NCBI GenBank assembly: GCA_910584915.1
Contig: CAJUDM010000023.1
Location: forward strand, 1 to 64,000
DNA from: an uncultured Lachnospiraceae bacterium
GTDB lineage: Bacteria; Bacillota; Clostridia; Lachnospirales; Lachnospiraceae
DNA: 64,000 bases
Direction: 5' to 3'
The position numbers and the translations under genes were made by a program. Under the pieces are notes generated by a model. The model made no database searches and was not told the DNA's origin. It was given only the letters and a program-made list of their open reading frames with translations. Of this stretch, positions 8,601-17,898 are shown piece by piece (position 1 is the stretch's first letter; the number at the start of each line of letters is the position of its first letter).

Positions 8601-8756
8601 AATAATTGCCTTACTCCCTCCCGGAACTTTAAATTTGTGCCTCCGGGCACAAATTTGCGTGTGAATATGCACTTCCACACTATCCATCCCAATTTTTTCT
8701 TTCTATTATAGACAAAAACTCCCCGTTATACAACAGGGAGTCTCCATGCCTCTGAA

Positions 8757-8800
8757 ATATTTGTAACAGTTCAGCCGAATGGCTGAACTGTTACAAATAT
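8757..8800. repeat. Perfect 20-bp hairpin with GTAACAGTTCAGCC core
   Basis: Two exact 20-bp arms (8757-8776 and 8781-8800) flank a GAAT loop. It lies between the lipoprotein and the substrate-binding protein genes and would act as a strong hairpin downstream of the importer operon on the minus strand, but no T-run follows. The 14-mer GGCTGAACTGTTAC recurs at 58084-58097 in another hairpin, which points to a dispersed repeat rather than only a terminator. Confidence 0.75.
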
Positions 8801-8840
8801 ACAGGACCGTATCTCTACGGTCCCGCATAAATTCTTCGAT

Positions 8841-9974
8841 TTAGTAAACTTCTTTCCACTCTTCGATGTTGGAGGGATCGAATTTGAAAGGTGCGCCAAG
8901 GATGATCTCTGTGCCACCGTCGCCAGCTTTCACGATCTCATAGTCACCCATGTCGCCTGCTGTGAACTTGTCGCCTTCTGCGCCTGTGATCTCACCGCTT
9001 ACCAGTGCTGCGGATGTGTATGCGCCAAGACGTCCAAGGTCGATAGGATTCCACAGGAACATGTAAGGGCAGGAGTGAGCATCGTCATCACCGATGTACT
9101 CAGCCATCTCGGAAGGAAGGCCAAGGCCTGTCAGCTTCACGGAAGAGCCCTGATCCTGTAATACCTTAGCTGCCGCTGCGATACCAACTGTCGTAGGTGC
9201 ACAGATAACCTTCAGATCAGGATAGTTCTGTAAGAGAGCCTGTGTCTGGTCTGTGGATTTCTGAGGCTCGTCATCGCCGTAAGCAACTTCTACCAGCTCA
9301 AGGTTAGCATATTTGCTGTCTGCTGCCTGGATCTCTTTCATGGACTCAATCCATGCATTCTGGTTTGCAGCCTGAGATGTTGCAGAAAGGATAGCCCACT
9401 GGCCTTCGCCGCCTGTGATATCATAAACCGCATCCATCAGGCACTGGCCGATCTCGGTAACACCAGCCTGGTTAACATGTGTCAGACGGCTTGCCACGTT
9501 TACAGTAGAGTCAACGGAACAAACTTTGATGCCCGCTGCTGCCGCTTCTTCCAGAGCAGCCTGCAGAGCGTTCTCGTCGTTTGCAGCCACACAGATGCTG
9601 TCAACGCCCTGAGAAATCAGAGACTGAATAACTGTGATCTGCGCATCAGCTGTAGGAGCTTCCGGATGCTGAATGATAGCTGTGCCGCCGAGGTCTGCAA
9701 CCGCCTCTTCAAAACCTGTTGCCTGTCTCTCGTTGAACGGGTTACCAGCGGATTTGGATACGAATGCGTATGTACCGCCGCCTGCTGCAGCTTCCTCTGC
9801 GGGTGCTGCCTCTTCCTCTGCAGGTGCTTCAGCTTCTTCCGCCGGAGCTTCCTCTGCGGGTGCTGCTTCTTCTGTCGCTGCTGCCGGAGCTTCTTCCGCC
9901 GCACTGCCGCAGCCAACCAGAAGTGTTGCTGCCATTGCTACACTGAGAATGGCACTTAATACTTTTTTCTTCAT
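8841..9974 (-). CDS. rhaS: Sugar ABC transporter substrate-binding lipoprotein, rhamnose type
   Basis: A 377-residue periplasmic-binding-protein-like lipoprotein: signal peptide with lipobox LLVGC (Cys 22), an Ala/Glu/Pro tether to about residue 66, then a type 1 (ribose/AI-2 class) fold beginning GTYAFVSKSAGNPFNERQ. It resembles RhaS/LsrB-type binding proteins, including the late FLWNPIDLGRLGAYTS segment. Sequence order on the minus strand is ATPase, two permeases, binding protein, as in rhamnose ABC operons of the RhaTPQS kind. Rhamnose isomerase and kinase elsewhere in the window support rhamnose as ligand, but this is inferred; other deoxysugars or AI-2 remain possible. Confidence 0.8.
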   Translation of the reverse strand: MKKKVLSAILSVAMAATLLVGCGSAAEEAPAAATEEAAPAEEAPAEEAEAPAEEEAAPAEEAAAGGGTYAFVSKSAGNPFNERQATGFEEAVADLGGTAIIQHPEAPTADAQITVIQSLISQGVDSICVAANDENALQAALEEAAAAGIKVCSVDSTVNVASRLTHVNQAGVTEIGQCLMDAVYDITGGEGQWAILSATSQAANQNAWIESMKEIQAADSKYANLELVEVAYGDDEPQKSTDQTQALLQNYPDLKVICAPTTVGIAAAAKVLQDQGSSVKLTGLGLPSEMAEYIGDDDAHSCPYMFLWNPIDLGRLGAYTSAALVSGEITGAEGDKFTAGDMGDYEIVKAGDGGTEIILGAPFKFDPSNIEEWKEVY

Positions 9975-10016
9975 TTTTTAGGTCCTCCCTTAAAAAATTT
10001 GTTAATAGTTTTTCTA

Positions 10017-10080
10017 TATCAATCTCAAACCGCTTCGCAATTTAAGTGCACCTAAACTTCTTCGCAATTTGAGATAGATA
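10017..10080 (-). repeat. Intercistronic hairpin between permease and binding-protein genes
   Basis: TATCAATCTCAAA (10017-10029) faces TTTGAGATAGATA (10068-10080), and the loop carries two copies of CTTCGCAATTT. Such hairpins between transporter genes often protect or attenuate mRNA so that the binding protein is made in excess; this function is inferred. Confidence 0.6.
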
Positions 10081-10089
10081 CCACATCAT

Positions 10090-11100
10090 TCAGGCTCTCG
10101 AAGCCTTTTTCTTTTTGTCCGAAATGCTCTGAGAAATATTCGGCAGAAGAACTGCGCAGATCAGCAGAGCACCCAGAATGATCAGGATAACCTGAGGATT
10201 CATATTGATCTGTCCAAGCCCCACACGAAGGCAGGTGATCGTGAACGCGGAGATAATGCCGCCCGCCAGTTTTCCTTTTCCGCCGGCTGTGGAGATGCCG
10301 CCGAACACCGCCATGGCGATCGCATCCATCTCAAATCCCTTCCCGGTGGTAGTGTTTGCACCGTAGGTCGCGCTTGTCAGAAACAGCGCGGACACACCCG
10401 CCAGAAGCCCCAGAACCGTGTAGGAGATAAACAGCATCTGGTTTACCTTCACGCCGGAGTAAAACGCCGTCCTGGAGTTGGAACCGATCGCGTAAAGGTT
10501 GCGTCCAAACACTCTCTTCTCAGCGATCACTGTGAAGATGACCGCACAGATGATCACGATAAAGAACATGTACGGAACCGGTCCTACCTTTCCGGCTATC
10601 ATCCTGAATCCGTCAGCGTTTGTCAGAGAGATCGAACCGCCGTCTCCGAGCGCGATCTCCGCGATGCCGCGGAATACGATCTGTGTGCCCAGCGTGATGA
10701 TCATGGTCGGCAATTCTCTGAACTTTGTCGCCAAAAACCCGTTTATCATACCACAAACTGTTCCGGTAATCAAGCCTATCGCCAGAACCCCGATAAACGG
10801 AACTCCTGCGTTGCTCGAGAGACAGGCGACAGTCGCCGCCAGACATACCGTGGAACCCACGGAAATATCGATCTCTCCCATCAGCAGAATATATGCCATC
10901 GGGAACAGTAAAAAGATTTCTGTCAAATACTTTGGCATTTCACGAAGTACATTCGTCAGAGTGTAAACCGGAGAAATGCATTTGCACAATATATTGATTG
11001 CGATGAACAGAACAAGTAACATGCCTTCCCAGCTCAGCAGCATCTTTTTCAGCGACTTATCGGGAGTTGCGGATATTGTTCTTCCTGATTTTCCTGCCAT
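10090..11100 (-). CDS. rhaQ: Sugar ABC transporter permease (RbsC/AraH family)
   Basis: A 336-residue inner-membrane permease of the BPD_transp_2 family with about nine hydrophobic segments and the family signature around MGEIDISVGSTVCL (residues about 75-90) and GGISTAGGKGKLAGG near 270. It forms half of the membrane channel with the permease encoded upstream, powered by the double ATPase. GGAGG precedes the ATG and only 14 bp separate it from the other permease gene. Assigning it to RhaQ rather than RhaP is by gene order only. Confidence 0.8.
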   Translation of the reverse strand: MAGKSGRTISATPDKSLKKMLLSWEGMLLVLFIAINILCKCISPVYTLTNVLREMPKYLTEIFLLFPMAYILLMGEIDISVGSTVCLAATVACLSSNAGVPFIGVLAIGLITGTVCGMINGFLATKFRELPTMIITLGTQIVFRGIAEIALGDGGSISLTNADGFRMIAGKVGPVPYMFFIVIICAVIFTVIAEKRVFGRNLYAIGSNSRTAFYSGVKVNQMLFISYTVLGLLAGVSALFLTSATYGANTTTGKGFEMDAIAMAVFGGISTAGGKGKLAGGIISAFTITCLRVGLGQINMNPQVILIILGALLICAVLLPNISQSISDKKKKASRA

Positions 11101-11114
11101 AACTTTCCTCCTCC

Positions 11115-12113
11115 TTACATCTCTCTGTTTTCAAGGTTCGCCCTATCCATCATGCGCTGCGTCAGTACGTTCAGTACGATAACCGCCACAATGATCACGC
11201 CCTTGATCGTGTTTTGTGCGATCGCGTTAATACCCACAAGCGGAAGCGCTTTGGATATAACCGATAATACCAGCGCCCCGAGCAGTGCCCCGAGTACGGA
11301 GCCGCGCCCGCCGTTCATGCTCACGCCGCCGATCACACACGCCGCGATAACGTCCATCTCCTTGGATGTCTGCATGTTGGGCTGTGCGGAAGCGTACACG
11401 GAAGTCGCCAATGCGCCGCACAGTCCCGCCAGCGTACCCATGATCGTGTAAACCGCCGTCTTGATCGCCGCAACGTTGATGCCGGAGATCTCCGCAGCCT
11501 CCGCGTTGGAGCCCACCGCGTAGATGCAGCGCCCGAACTTCGTCCACTTCAGCACGATAAAGAAGATGATATAGCAGATGATCGTCACGGTGATCGTATT
11601 GTTGATCAGCCCGAAGCTTAAGGAGTTGCTCAGCGTAAAGTCCTTAAAGCTGCCCAGCGCGTCCGCGCCTGCCCACTGATCCTGCGCCACCAGATAGGCG
11701 AATCCCCTGTAGATATACATAAAGCCCATCGTGGCGATGATCGGCATCACCTTTCCGTAGGCGATGATCACCCCGATCAGCAGTCCGCACACAGCGCCCA
11801 TCGCCGTAGCGATGAGAAAGCCCAGGAACGTGCTCTCGATCTTGTCATATTTATACATCATACCAATGGTCATTCCCGCAAAAGCAAGGGTGGAAGTGAT
11901 CGAAATATCGATACCGCCGATCAGCAGCACGCACAGCATGCCGAGCGCCATGATCATAATGACCGAGTTGTTTTTCAAAATTTCCAGTATGTTCTGCGCC
12001 GACATAAAGTTCGGGCTTTTGATGGTCACGGCGATACACAGAACGATCAGGACGATGACCAGACTGGCTTCACGGGAGCCTGTGATTCTTTTCAACAAAG
12101 ATTTCTTTTCCAT
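11115..12113 (-). CDS. rhaP: Sugar ABC transporter permease (RbsC/AraH family)
   Basis: A 332-residue partner permease with the same family signature, LLIGGIDISITSTLAFAG (about residues 63-80) and GGVSMNGGRGSVLGALLGAL near 270. About nine transmembrane segments. Its start codon shares a base with the end of the ATPase gene, so expression is coupled. Together with the following permease it would make a heterodimeric channel for a pentose/deoxyhexose type sugar. Confidence 0.8.
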   Translation of the reverse strand: MEKKSLLKRITGSREASLVIVLIVLCIAVTIKSPNFMSAQNILEILKNNSVIMIMALGMLCVLLIGGIDISITSTLAFAGMTIGMMYKYDKIESTFLGFLIATAMGAVCGLLIGVIIAYGKVMPIIATMGFMYIYRGFAYLVAQDQWAGADALGSFKDFTLSNSLSFGLINNTITVTIICYIIFFIVLKWTKFGRCIYAVGSNAEAAEISGINVAAIKTAVYTIMGTLAGLCGALATSVYASAQPNMQTSKEMDVIAACVIGGVSMNGGRGSVLGALLGALVLSVISKALPLVGINAIAQNTIKGVIIVAVIVLNVLTQRMMDRANLENREM

Positions 12114-13633
12114 TATTTCGCAGCCTCCTCTTTCTTTTTCTTGTTGCTCTTCTCCATGGCAAATTCCAGAATAGTCTCCTGGGTTGCCTCCTCTCTGTTT
12201 AACTCACCGGTCACACGGCCGTTGCACATCACATAGATCCTGTCTGACATCCCCAGTATCTCAGGCATTTCGGAGGAGATCATGATGATCGCGAAGCCCT
12301 TCTGCGCCAGTTCGCCCATGATCGCATAGATCTCAGCCTTCGCGCCTACGTCCACGCCCTTTGTGGGCTCGTCCATGATGATGACTTTCATGTTGTCCTG
12401 CGCCAGCGCCTTTGCCACAACGACCTTCTGCTGATTGCCGCCGGACAGGGAGCTTGCCGGATCAAAGATCGTCACCGCCTTGGTGTCCACATCCTCCAGG
12501 AATTTTTTGGAGAGTTCGCGTTCTTTCTTTTCATCGGTAAAGCCATTGTTGGAAAGCTTCTTCACGATCGGCAGGGTTACATTCCTGCCCAGCCCCCAGC
12601 TCAGGATCAGGCCTGTTTTCTGTCTGTCCTCCGGCAGAAGGATAATGCCGTTTTTCATGGCGTCCGTGGGATTTTTGATCGCCACTTCCTTTCCTTCCAG
12701 AAATACCTTTCCCTCGCTCTGCTTTGTGATGCCGCAGACGCTCTCCACCACTTCCGTCCTGCCTGCACCCACCAGTCCGGTCAGCCCGACGATCTCGCCC
12801 GCCCGCACATGGAAGTTGACGTTTTTATAATAACCGGTCCGGGAGAAATTCTCGATCCGGAGCATCTCCGCGCCGGGTTTCACCTCCGGTTTCGGGAACA
12901 GATCCTTGATCTCACGGCCTACCATGGCTTTGATCAGATCCGCGTTTGTGATGCCGTTCACATCGTAAGTGCCTATGTACTGGGAATCCCGAAATACGGT
13001 AACCCTGCTTGCCAGACGATACATATCTTCAAATCTGTGGGAGATAAAGATAATGGAAACGCCGCTCTCTTTCAATTTATCGACGATCTTATACAGTTTC
13101 TGGGACTCATTTGCCGTGAGAGCCGCCGTGGGCTCATCCAGGATGATGATCTTCGCATGGGTGGAGATTGCCTTCGCGATCTCGACCATCTGCTGCTGCG
13201 CCACGGAGAGCGCTCCCATCTCCGCAGTGGACTTAAAATCCGCGTCCAGCTCATCCAGATAACCCTGCGCTTCCTCGTTCATCTGCTTCCATTGGATCAT
13301 ACCATGTTTTTTGATCTCATGGTTCATGAAAATATTTTCTGTCACCGTGAGGTCCGGATAGGATGTGGGATGCTGGTACACCGCGGCGATACCCGCCTGC
13401 TGCGCATCCCTCGGTCCCTTGAAGTCCACTTTCTTACCTTCCAGGTACATCTCACCTTCCTCGGCTTTATGTACCCCGGTTATCACTTTGATAAAGGTCG
13501 ATTTTCCCGCGCCGTTTTCCCCCATCAGCGCATGGACTTCACCCGGTTTGAGTTGAAACTGCACATTGTTCAACGCTTTCACGCCGGGGAATATCTTCGT
13601 AATGCCCTTCAATTCAAGTACATACTCTGACAA
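12113..13633 (-). CDS. rhaT: Sugar ABC transporter ATP-binding protein, two fused nucleotide-binding domains
   Basis: Energises the sugar importer. The first domain has Walker A GENGAGKST and Walker B IIILDEPTAAL with an atypical signature LSVAQQQMVEIAKA; the second has a degenerate Walker A GLVGAGRTEV, a canonical LSGGNQQKVVVAKAL and VIIMDEPTKGVDVG, the usual asymmetry of RbsA/MglA-type proteins. I place the start at a TTG (13631-13633) with AGGAGG eight bases upstream, giving 506 residues beginning SEYVLELKGITKIF; the longer ORF runs back into a structured leader repeat. A Lys-rich tail (KKKKEEAAK) ends the protein. Confidence 0.85.
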   Translation of the reverse strand: MSEYVLELKGITKIFPGVKALNNVQFQLKPGEVHALMGENGAGKSTFIKVITGVHKAEEGEMYLEGKKVDFKGPRDAQQAGIAAVYQHPTSYPDLTVTENIFMNHEIKKHGMIQWKQMNEEAQGYLDELDADFKSTAEMGALSVAQQQMVEIAKAISTHAKIIILDEPTAALTANESQKLYKIVDKLKESGVSIIFISHRFEDMYRLASRVTVFRDSQYIGTYDVNGITNADLIKAMVGREIKDLFPKPEVKPGAEMLRIENFSRTGYYKNVNFHVRAGEIVGLTGLVGAGRTEVVESVCGITKQSEGKVFLEGKEVAIKNPTDAMKNGIILLPEDRQKTGLILSWGLGRNVTLPIVKKLSNNGFTDEKKERELSKKFLEDVDTKAVTIFDPASSLSGGNQQKVVVAKALAQDNMKVIIMDEPTKGVDVGAKAEIYAIMGELAQKGFAIIMISSEMPEILGMSDRIYVMCNGRVTGELNREEATQETILEFAMEKSNKKKKEEAAK

Positions 13634-13652
13634 CTTTCTCTCCTCCTGATTA

Positions 13653-13757
13653 TTCCAGTTCCGTATCCGTTCTCCTGGTGTCATAACCGGCAGAGAAATT
13701 TTCAGCTGCTTTCGCATCTGTAAATTCTCTGGACACCATCCGAACGAATACTGTTTT
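13653..13757 (-). repeat. Family A structured repeat (copy A1) in the importer leader
   Basis: A 105-bp element read on the minus strand, ending 20 bp before the TTG start of the ATPase gene. It begins AAAACAGTATTCG and ends CGGAACTGGAA, like copies at 42007, 42111 and 45170. Arms at 13663-13672 and 13742-13751 pair over 10 bp (one G-U pair in the minus-strand RNA), and GGTGTC (13677-13682) pairs with GACACC (13732-13737). A partial extra copy of its end, AGTTCCGTATC, begins at about 13759. Confidence 0.8.
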
Positions 13758-13805
13758 TAGTTCCGTATCTGTCCTTCCAAAAGGATACTTTCTTAAGTTA
13801 ATCCC

Positions 13806-13811
13806 AGTATA
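13806..13811 (-). promoter_or_regulatory. Probable -10 element of the importer operon
   Basis: TATACT on the minus strand about 175 bp before the ATPase start, with no recognisable -35, as expected for a promoter that needs an activator such as the adjacent response regulator. Transcription from here would carry repeat A1 in the 5' leader. Confidence 0.4.
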
Positions 13812-13924
13812 GCACCGCAAAATATTTTCTGGCTATCGTACTTTTTTTGGATTCGGGGTAAAATCATTTTCTTTTTTGCTTCTTCGGTGGTACAATAAAC
13901 CCAGAACGGAGGGAACATATACAT

Positions 13925-15496
13925 ATGAAACTCTTGATCGTAGACGACGAAAAACTGACAAGGGACGGCCTGATGCACAATATCGACTGGAAGGCGCTGG
14001 GAATCGATGCAGTTGTCCAGGCGGACGACGGTATCCACGGGTACGAGGCGGCGCTGGCATTTCAGCCCGATATCATCTTAAGCGATGTCCGCATGCCCAG
14101 AATGAGCGGTATCGAGATGGCAGAAAAACTGCAGCTTATCAATCCGGCTCTCAGCATCATCTTCATGAGCGGCTATTCCGACAAAGAATATCTGAAAGCC
14201 GCTATCAAGCTCAAAGCCGTGAGTTATGTGGAAAAACCCATCGATCTCGACGAGATCTCCGAGACTGTACTGGAAGCGAAAGCCGCCGTGGAGGCGGACA
14301 GGAAAGCCGCTTCCTCCAAAGCCCTCTCACTCGCCCGCTCCCGCAGCGCTCTCGCCTCAAAGCTTGCCTATGCGCCCAAGGGAAACCCCCCCGTTTTTCA
14401 GGAGGAGGAGCTGGACTTTGATTTTCCTCTGGAGGCGGATACTGCCTTTTTTACGTTCCTGATCCAGTTTCATCACAATACCTATAATCAGGAGGCGCTG
14501 ACCGCCATTATGGAGCCCGCGGTTTCCAGGATCCTTCAGACGCTGCACCTGAAAGAGATCCACTCCACAAGGCAGGGGCTCTTATACTTTTACCATGTGT
14601 GGGGCTTCTCCGACTATACCATAAACCAGAAAAACAATTTCGGACGCCTGCTGGAGCAGGTGCTCTCTCCGCTGTCCCTGCGCTACCATATCGTGTTCGG
14701 GAAAAATGTGACAGGAGCTCTCCATATTCATGATTCCTATAATTCCGCTGTCATAGAACTGCAGAACTCGTTCTTCTACCCGGACAACACCTACCGTATC
14801 TATGAACACCGGGATACCTACGATACTTTTCTCGATGTCAGCACCCTGAATGCAGAAAGCCGCCTCTCCGAGGCACTTCTGCGCAAGGATAAAAAACAGG
14901 CCGGACAGCTTCTCGAAGAGTTGTTCAGGAAGATGATGCCCCCCGCAAACGTCCTGCCCAATCAGGTCAAGGATCTGTACTATAAACTGTTCATCACTGC
15001 AGGCGAGACCTGCGAAATGCTGAACCTTCAAAATACAGTCGGGAGCAAACCGGGCGGCAGTCTCTGGGGATATATCTCAGAATGCGAATCCATCTACGAA
15101 CTGCATCATCTGCTGGAGGAAAAAATGGAAGATTTCTTCTCTCAGATCCAAAACCGCAGCGAAAATAACTCAACCGTGTATCTGATCAAGGAATTTATCG
15201 CCTGTCATTACCAGGACGAGACGTTATCCATCAAGGATATCAGCGAGCATGTTTTCCTCTCCTCCTCCTACATCTGCACCCTGTTCAAGAGCGAGACCGG
15301 GCAGACGTTAAACCAGTATCTGACAGATTTCAGGATAGAGAAAGCAAAAAACCTGCTGACCGATCCCAGATACAAGATCACCGACATCTCCGCCAGAGTA
15401 GGGTACAGCGACGGCAATTATTTCGGAAAAACCTTTAAAAAACTGGTGGGAATGTCTCCCTCGGAATACCGGGAACAGGAACTGCACCTCTCATAA
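13925..15496 (+). CDS. YesN-type response regulator with AraC DNA-binding domain
   Basis: A 523-residue cytoplasmic regulator. The receiver domain (1-120) has acidic pair DDE at 7-9, phosphoacceptor Asp 54 in LSDVRMPR, and a conserved lysine in VEKPID near 105. A middle region of about 250 residues has no assigned fold, and two AraC helix-turn-helix motifs occupy the last 100 residues (LSIKDISEHVFLSSSYICTL; ITDISARVGYSDGNYFGKTF). It is divergent from the sugar importer and followed by its histidine kinase, so it most likely activates the importer on sugar sensing. Confidence 0.88.
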   Translation: MKLLIVDDEKLTRDGLMHNIDWKALGIDAVVQADDGIHGYEAALAFQPDIILSDVRMPRMSGIEMAEKLQLINPALSIIFMSGYSDKEYLKAAIKLKAVSYVEKPIDLDEISETVLEAKAAVEADRKAASSKALSLARSRSALASKLAYAPKGNPPVFQEEELDFDFPLEADTAFFTFLIQFHHNTYNQEALTAIMEPAVSRILQTLHLKEIHSTRQGLLYFYHVWGFSDYTINQKNNFGRLLEQVLSPLSLRYHIVFGKNVTGALHIHDSYNSAVIELQNSFFYPDNTYRIYEHRDTYDTFLDVSTLNAESRLSEALLRKDKKQAGQLLEELFRKMMPPANVLPNQVKDLYYKLFITAGETCEMLNLQNTVGSKPGGSLWGYISECESIYELHHLLEEKMEDFFSQIQNRSENNSTVYLIKEFIACHYQDETLSIKDISEHVFLSSSYICTLFKSETGQTLNQYLTDFRIEKAKNLLTDPRYKITDISARVGYSDGNYFGKTFKKLVGMSPSEYREQELHLS

Positions 15497-15596
15497 CGAA
15501 ACCTTTCCGGAAACAGGAATGGAACCTCACCTGACGAAGCCCTGCCGGAAACAGAAACCGAATTCCACCTGACGGAGCCCTGCCATGAACAAAAAG
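15470..15596 (+). repeat. Imperfect 37-38 bp tandem repeat joining response regulator and kinase genes
   Basis: Units begin at 15470 (CGGGAACAGG), 15507 (CCGGAAACAGG), 15545 (CCGGAAACAG) and a partial one at 15583 (CCATGAACA). The first lies in the last codons of the regulator gene and the last includes the kinase start codon, so the whole 88-bp spacer is made of duplicated gene-end sequence. Unit copies keep CACCTGACGRAGCCCTG at their junctions. Confidence 0.75.
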
Positions 15597-17411
15597 CCAA
15601 AGTCCATCGTGCACTACTTCCTGCACGACATGAAATTTAAAAATAAATTCATGATCACGCACCTGATCCTTGTCCTTGTCCCCACTTTAGTCGTGTTTCT
15701 GTTTCTGTATGGGCGCCTCTCCCACATCATCACAGACAATACGATCGAGTCGGAGCAGGCGTTGGTGAGCCAGACCGCAGACACGCTGGAAGCTACGGTC
15801 AGCCAGCTTATGCTGTCCATGGACAGCATTACCTCGAACACCTTCCTCTCCGAGGCCACCTATACATCCGATGTCTATGGTTACCTCGCGGGGAAGCAGA
15901 GCACTCCTCAGGCTCTGGAATTTTTCAGCAATATCAACTCCCTGATCGACCATGAATTTATCACGGCAATAAAAATATATATTCCTTCGGACGAGGAGAT
16001 CCGGTTTCTCTCCCCTTCCTTCTCCGGCGTCATCTCATCCGTGGACGAAGTCTCGGGAAGTTACTGGCACGGTATCTTTGACGGACAGCCGGAGGCAGTC
16101 TCCCTCTTTTGTCCCTCCTTCTACCTGACCACCAGAGAGATCAGTGAACTCGGCTCCCTCGCCTATATCCAAAAGTTTACGAACCTGGCAAACCCGAACG
16201 GGGAATGCAGTTATGTCGCCATCTATTTTTCCGAACGCCATCTCGAAAATATGCTGCACAATAATCTGACCAGTACAAACAGTGTATACTATCTGATCAA
16301 CAGCAGAAACTCCATCGTAGCCTCCTCCGACAAAAGCCTCGCCGGCACCTATTTAAAACGGTATGAGGCAATTCCCGAAGCGGTGGGCAGTACAGAAGAA
16401 TTTGCCACCACGACGATCCTGGATGAAAATCTCTATATGGGCTATCGGGAGATCGACCACACAGACTGGCGCCTGGTCTCCGTAATCCCTGTAAACAGTG
16501 TTTTTTCAGAAGGGCGCCAGGTGCTCGTCAGCACCGCCGAACTGTACCTGATCTTTGTTTTTCTCGCCTGCGCAACGGCGCTGTTCTTATCCGGCAGCCT
16601 TGCGAAACGCCTCTCCCTTGTGGTGGAAAAGATCAACCAGAACCGTGAAAAAAACCTTGTCCCGTTTGAGGACAACTCCGATAAGGATGAGATCGGACAG
16701 CTTGTCAGCAACTATAACGCCATGGTGGAGCGCATCAACCAGTTGATGGAGGAACAGACTGAGACAGCCGAAAAGCTGAAAGTCTCCGAAGTAAAAGCGC
16801 TGCAGGCACAGATCAATCCCCACTTCCTCTACAATATGCTGGATATGATAAACTGGCTGGCGCAGAGCGGAAAACAAAGGGAGGTTTCCCTCGCCGTGCA
16901 GACTCTGTCCAAGTTCTACAGGCTGACGCTCTCCAAGAAAAATATCACAACCCCGATCAGGGAAGAACTGCGGCATGTGGAACTCTATGTCAAACTGCAG
17001 AATATGAGATACGAGGACAAGATATCTTTCCTGATCGATGTCCCGGACGAGATCCTGGATTTTGAGATCCCCAAACTTGTACTGCAGCCCATTGTGGAAA
17101 ACTCCATCCAGCACGGTATCTTTGAGAAGGAGTCCAAGGAAGGCGTCATCGTCATTATGGCGTGGATCGAAAACGGTGATATCGTCTTCGTTGTCTCCGA
17201 CGACGGCGTCGGGATACCGCCCGAAAAACTGCCCCTGATCCTGGAAGGCGTATATGAGGACGGCAAAGGCAGCAACATCGGTATCTATAACACGCATCTG
17301 AGATTGCAGCTTCTCTACGGAAAGGAGTACGGACTTCATTATGAGAGCACATACGGGGAGGGGACGGAAGTGCAGGTGAGGCTGCCGGCGGTGGAGTATG
17401 GACAGACTTAA
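15585..17411 (+). CDS. YesM-type sensor histidine kinase
   Basis: A 608-residue membrane sensor: transmembrane segment about 22-42, an extracellular sensor domain of about 270 residues (dCache-like by position), a second transmembrane segment about 320-340, HAMP, then a His_kinase domain with phosphoacceptor histidine in QINPHFLYNML near 412, N box IVENSIQHG and G box DDGVGIPPEKL. This order is characteristic of LytS/YesM kinases. The start ATG lies within the tandem repeat and has no strong Shine-Dalgarno sequence, so translation may depend on the upstream regulator gene. Confidence 0.88.
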   Translation: MNKKPKSIVHYFLHDMKFKNKFMITHLILVLVPTLVVFLFLYGRLSHIITDNTIESEQALVSQTADTLEATVSQLMLSMDSITSNTFLSEATYTSDVYGYLAGKQSTPQALEFFSNINSLIDHEFITAIKIYIPSDEEIRFLSPSFSGVISSVDEVSGSYWHGIFDGQPEAVSLFCPSFYLTTREISELGSLAYIQKFTNLANPNGECSYVAIYFSERHLENMLHNNLTSTNSVYYLINSRNSIVASSDKSLAGTYLKRYEAIPEAVGSTEEFATTTILDENLYMGYREIDHTDWRLVSVIPVNSVFSEGRQVLVSTAELYLIFVFLACATALFLSGSLAKRLSLVVEKINQNREKNLVPFEDNSDKDEIGQLVSNYNAMVERINQLMEEQTETAEKLKVSEVKALQAQINPHFLYNMLDMINWLAQSGKQREVSLAVQTLSKFYRLTLSKKNITTPIREELRHVELYVKLQNMRYEDKISFLIDVPDEILDFEIPKLVLQPIVENSIQHGIFEKESKEGVIVIMAWIENGDIVFVVSDDGVGIPPEKLPLILEGVYEDGKGSNIGIYNTHLRLQLLYGKEYGLHYESTYGEGTEVQVRLPAVEYGQT

Positions 17412-17493
17412 GTGAATTTTTCACCAATGATTCTTAACTTCACTTGTAAAAAACGGGAAATCTGATTTGATAAATAGACAGGAGGAGTATAGT

Positions 17494-17774
17494 GTGCATT
17501 ATTTCTCAGAGATAGTACAGGTAGTCCCGTTTAAGGATTATACAGTATCTGTATATTTTTCAGACGGAAAAATGTCTTATATGATATAAAGTCTCTTTTA
17601 GAGAAAGGCGTATTCCGGCAATTAATGGATATTAACACGTTTATGGAAACATGCACCATATTAAATGATACTCTGGCATGGGATATTACCGGAAACAGAG
17701 ACGAAGAAAAATGCATCGATATTGATCCCGATACACTATATAACCTTCCAGAGTCCGAAGAGAGGATAGCATAA
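17494..17774 (+). pseudogene. DUF2442-type small protein with a one-base frameshift
   Basis: A GTG start at 17494 with GGAGGAG six bases upstream opens a frame reading HYFSEIVQVVPFKDYTVSVY then FSDGK, after which it hits a stop. Shifting one base restores LYDIKSLLEKGVFRQLMD and continues to NDTLAWDI, the DPDTLYNLPES signature and a stop at 17772. The two parts join at a run of five A residues (17568-17572); six would give one intact DUF2442 protein of about 93 residues. This is either a real loss or a base-calling error in a homopolymer. Confidence 0.75.
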
Positions 17775-17790
17775 AGATAAATATATATGG

Positions 17791-17840
17791 AAAAACGATG
17801 GAAAAGGACGCAGAAGATGTGCTCTTTTTCCATCGTTTTT
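17791..17840. terminator. Bidirectional hairpin terminator
   Basis: AAAAACGATGGAAAA (17791-17805) pairs with TTTTCCATCGTTTTT (17826-17840). The A-run before and T-run after serve both strands, fitting the convergent DUF2442 and FAD oxidoreductase genes. Confidence 0.75.
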
Positions 17841-17898
17841 ATAAATTATTCTTATATTTTTCTTCTAACGTTATGTGTTATTGTCACACTAACCGCCA

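Noticed and set aside
10499..10966. Forward ORFs over the permease genes
   Set aside because: Antisense to permease genes with clear transmembrane and family signatures.
12809..13630. 273-codon forward ORF opposite the ABC ATPase gene
   Set aside because: Antisense frame of a gene with all Walker and signature motifs.
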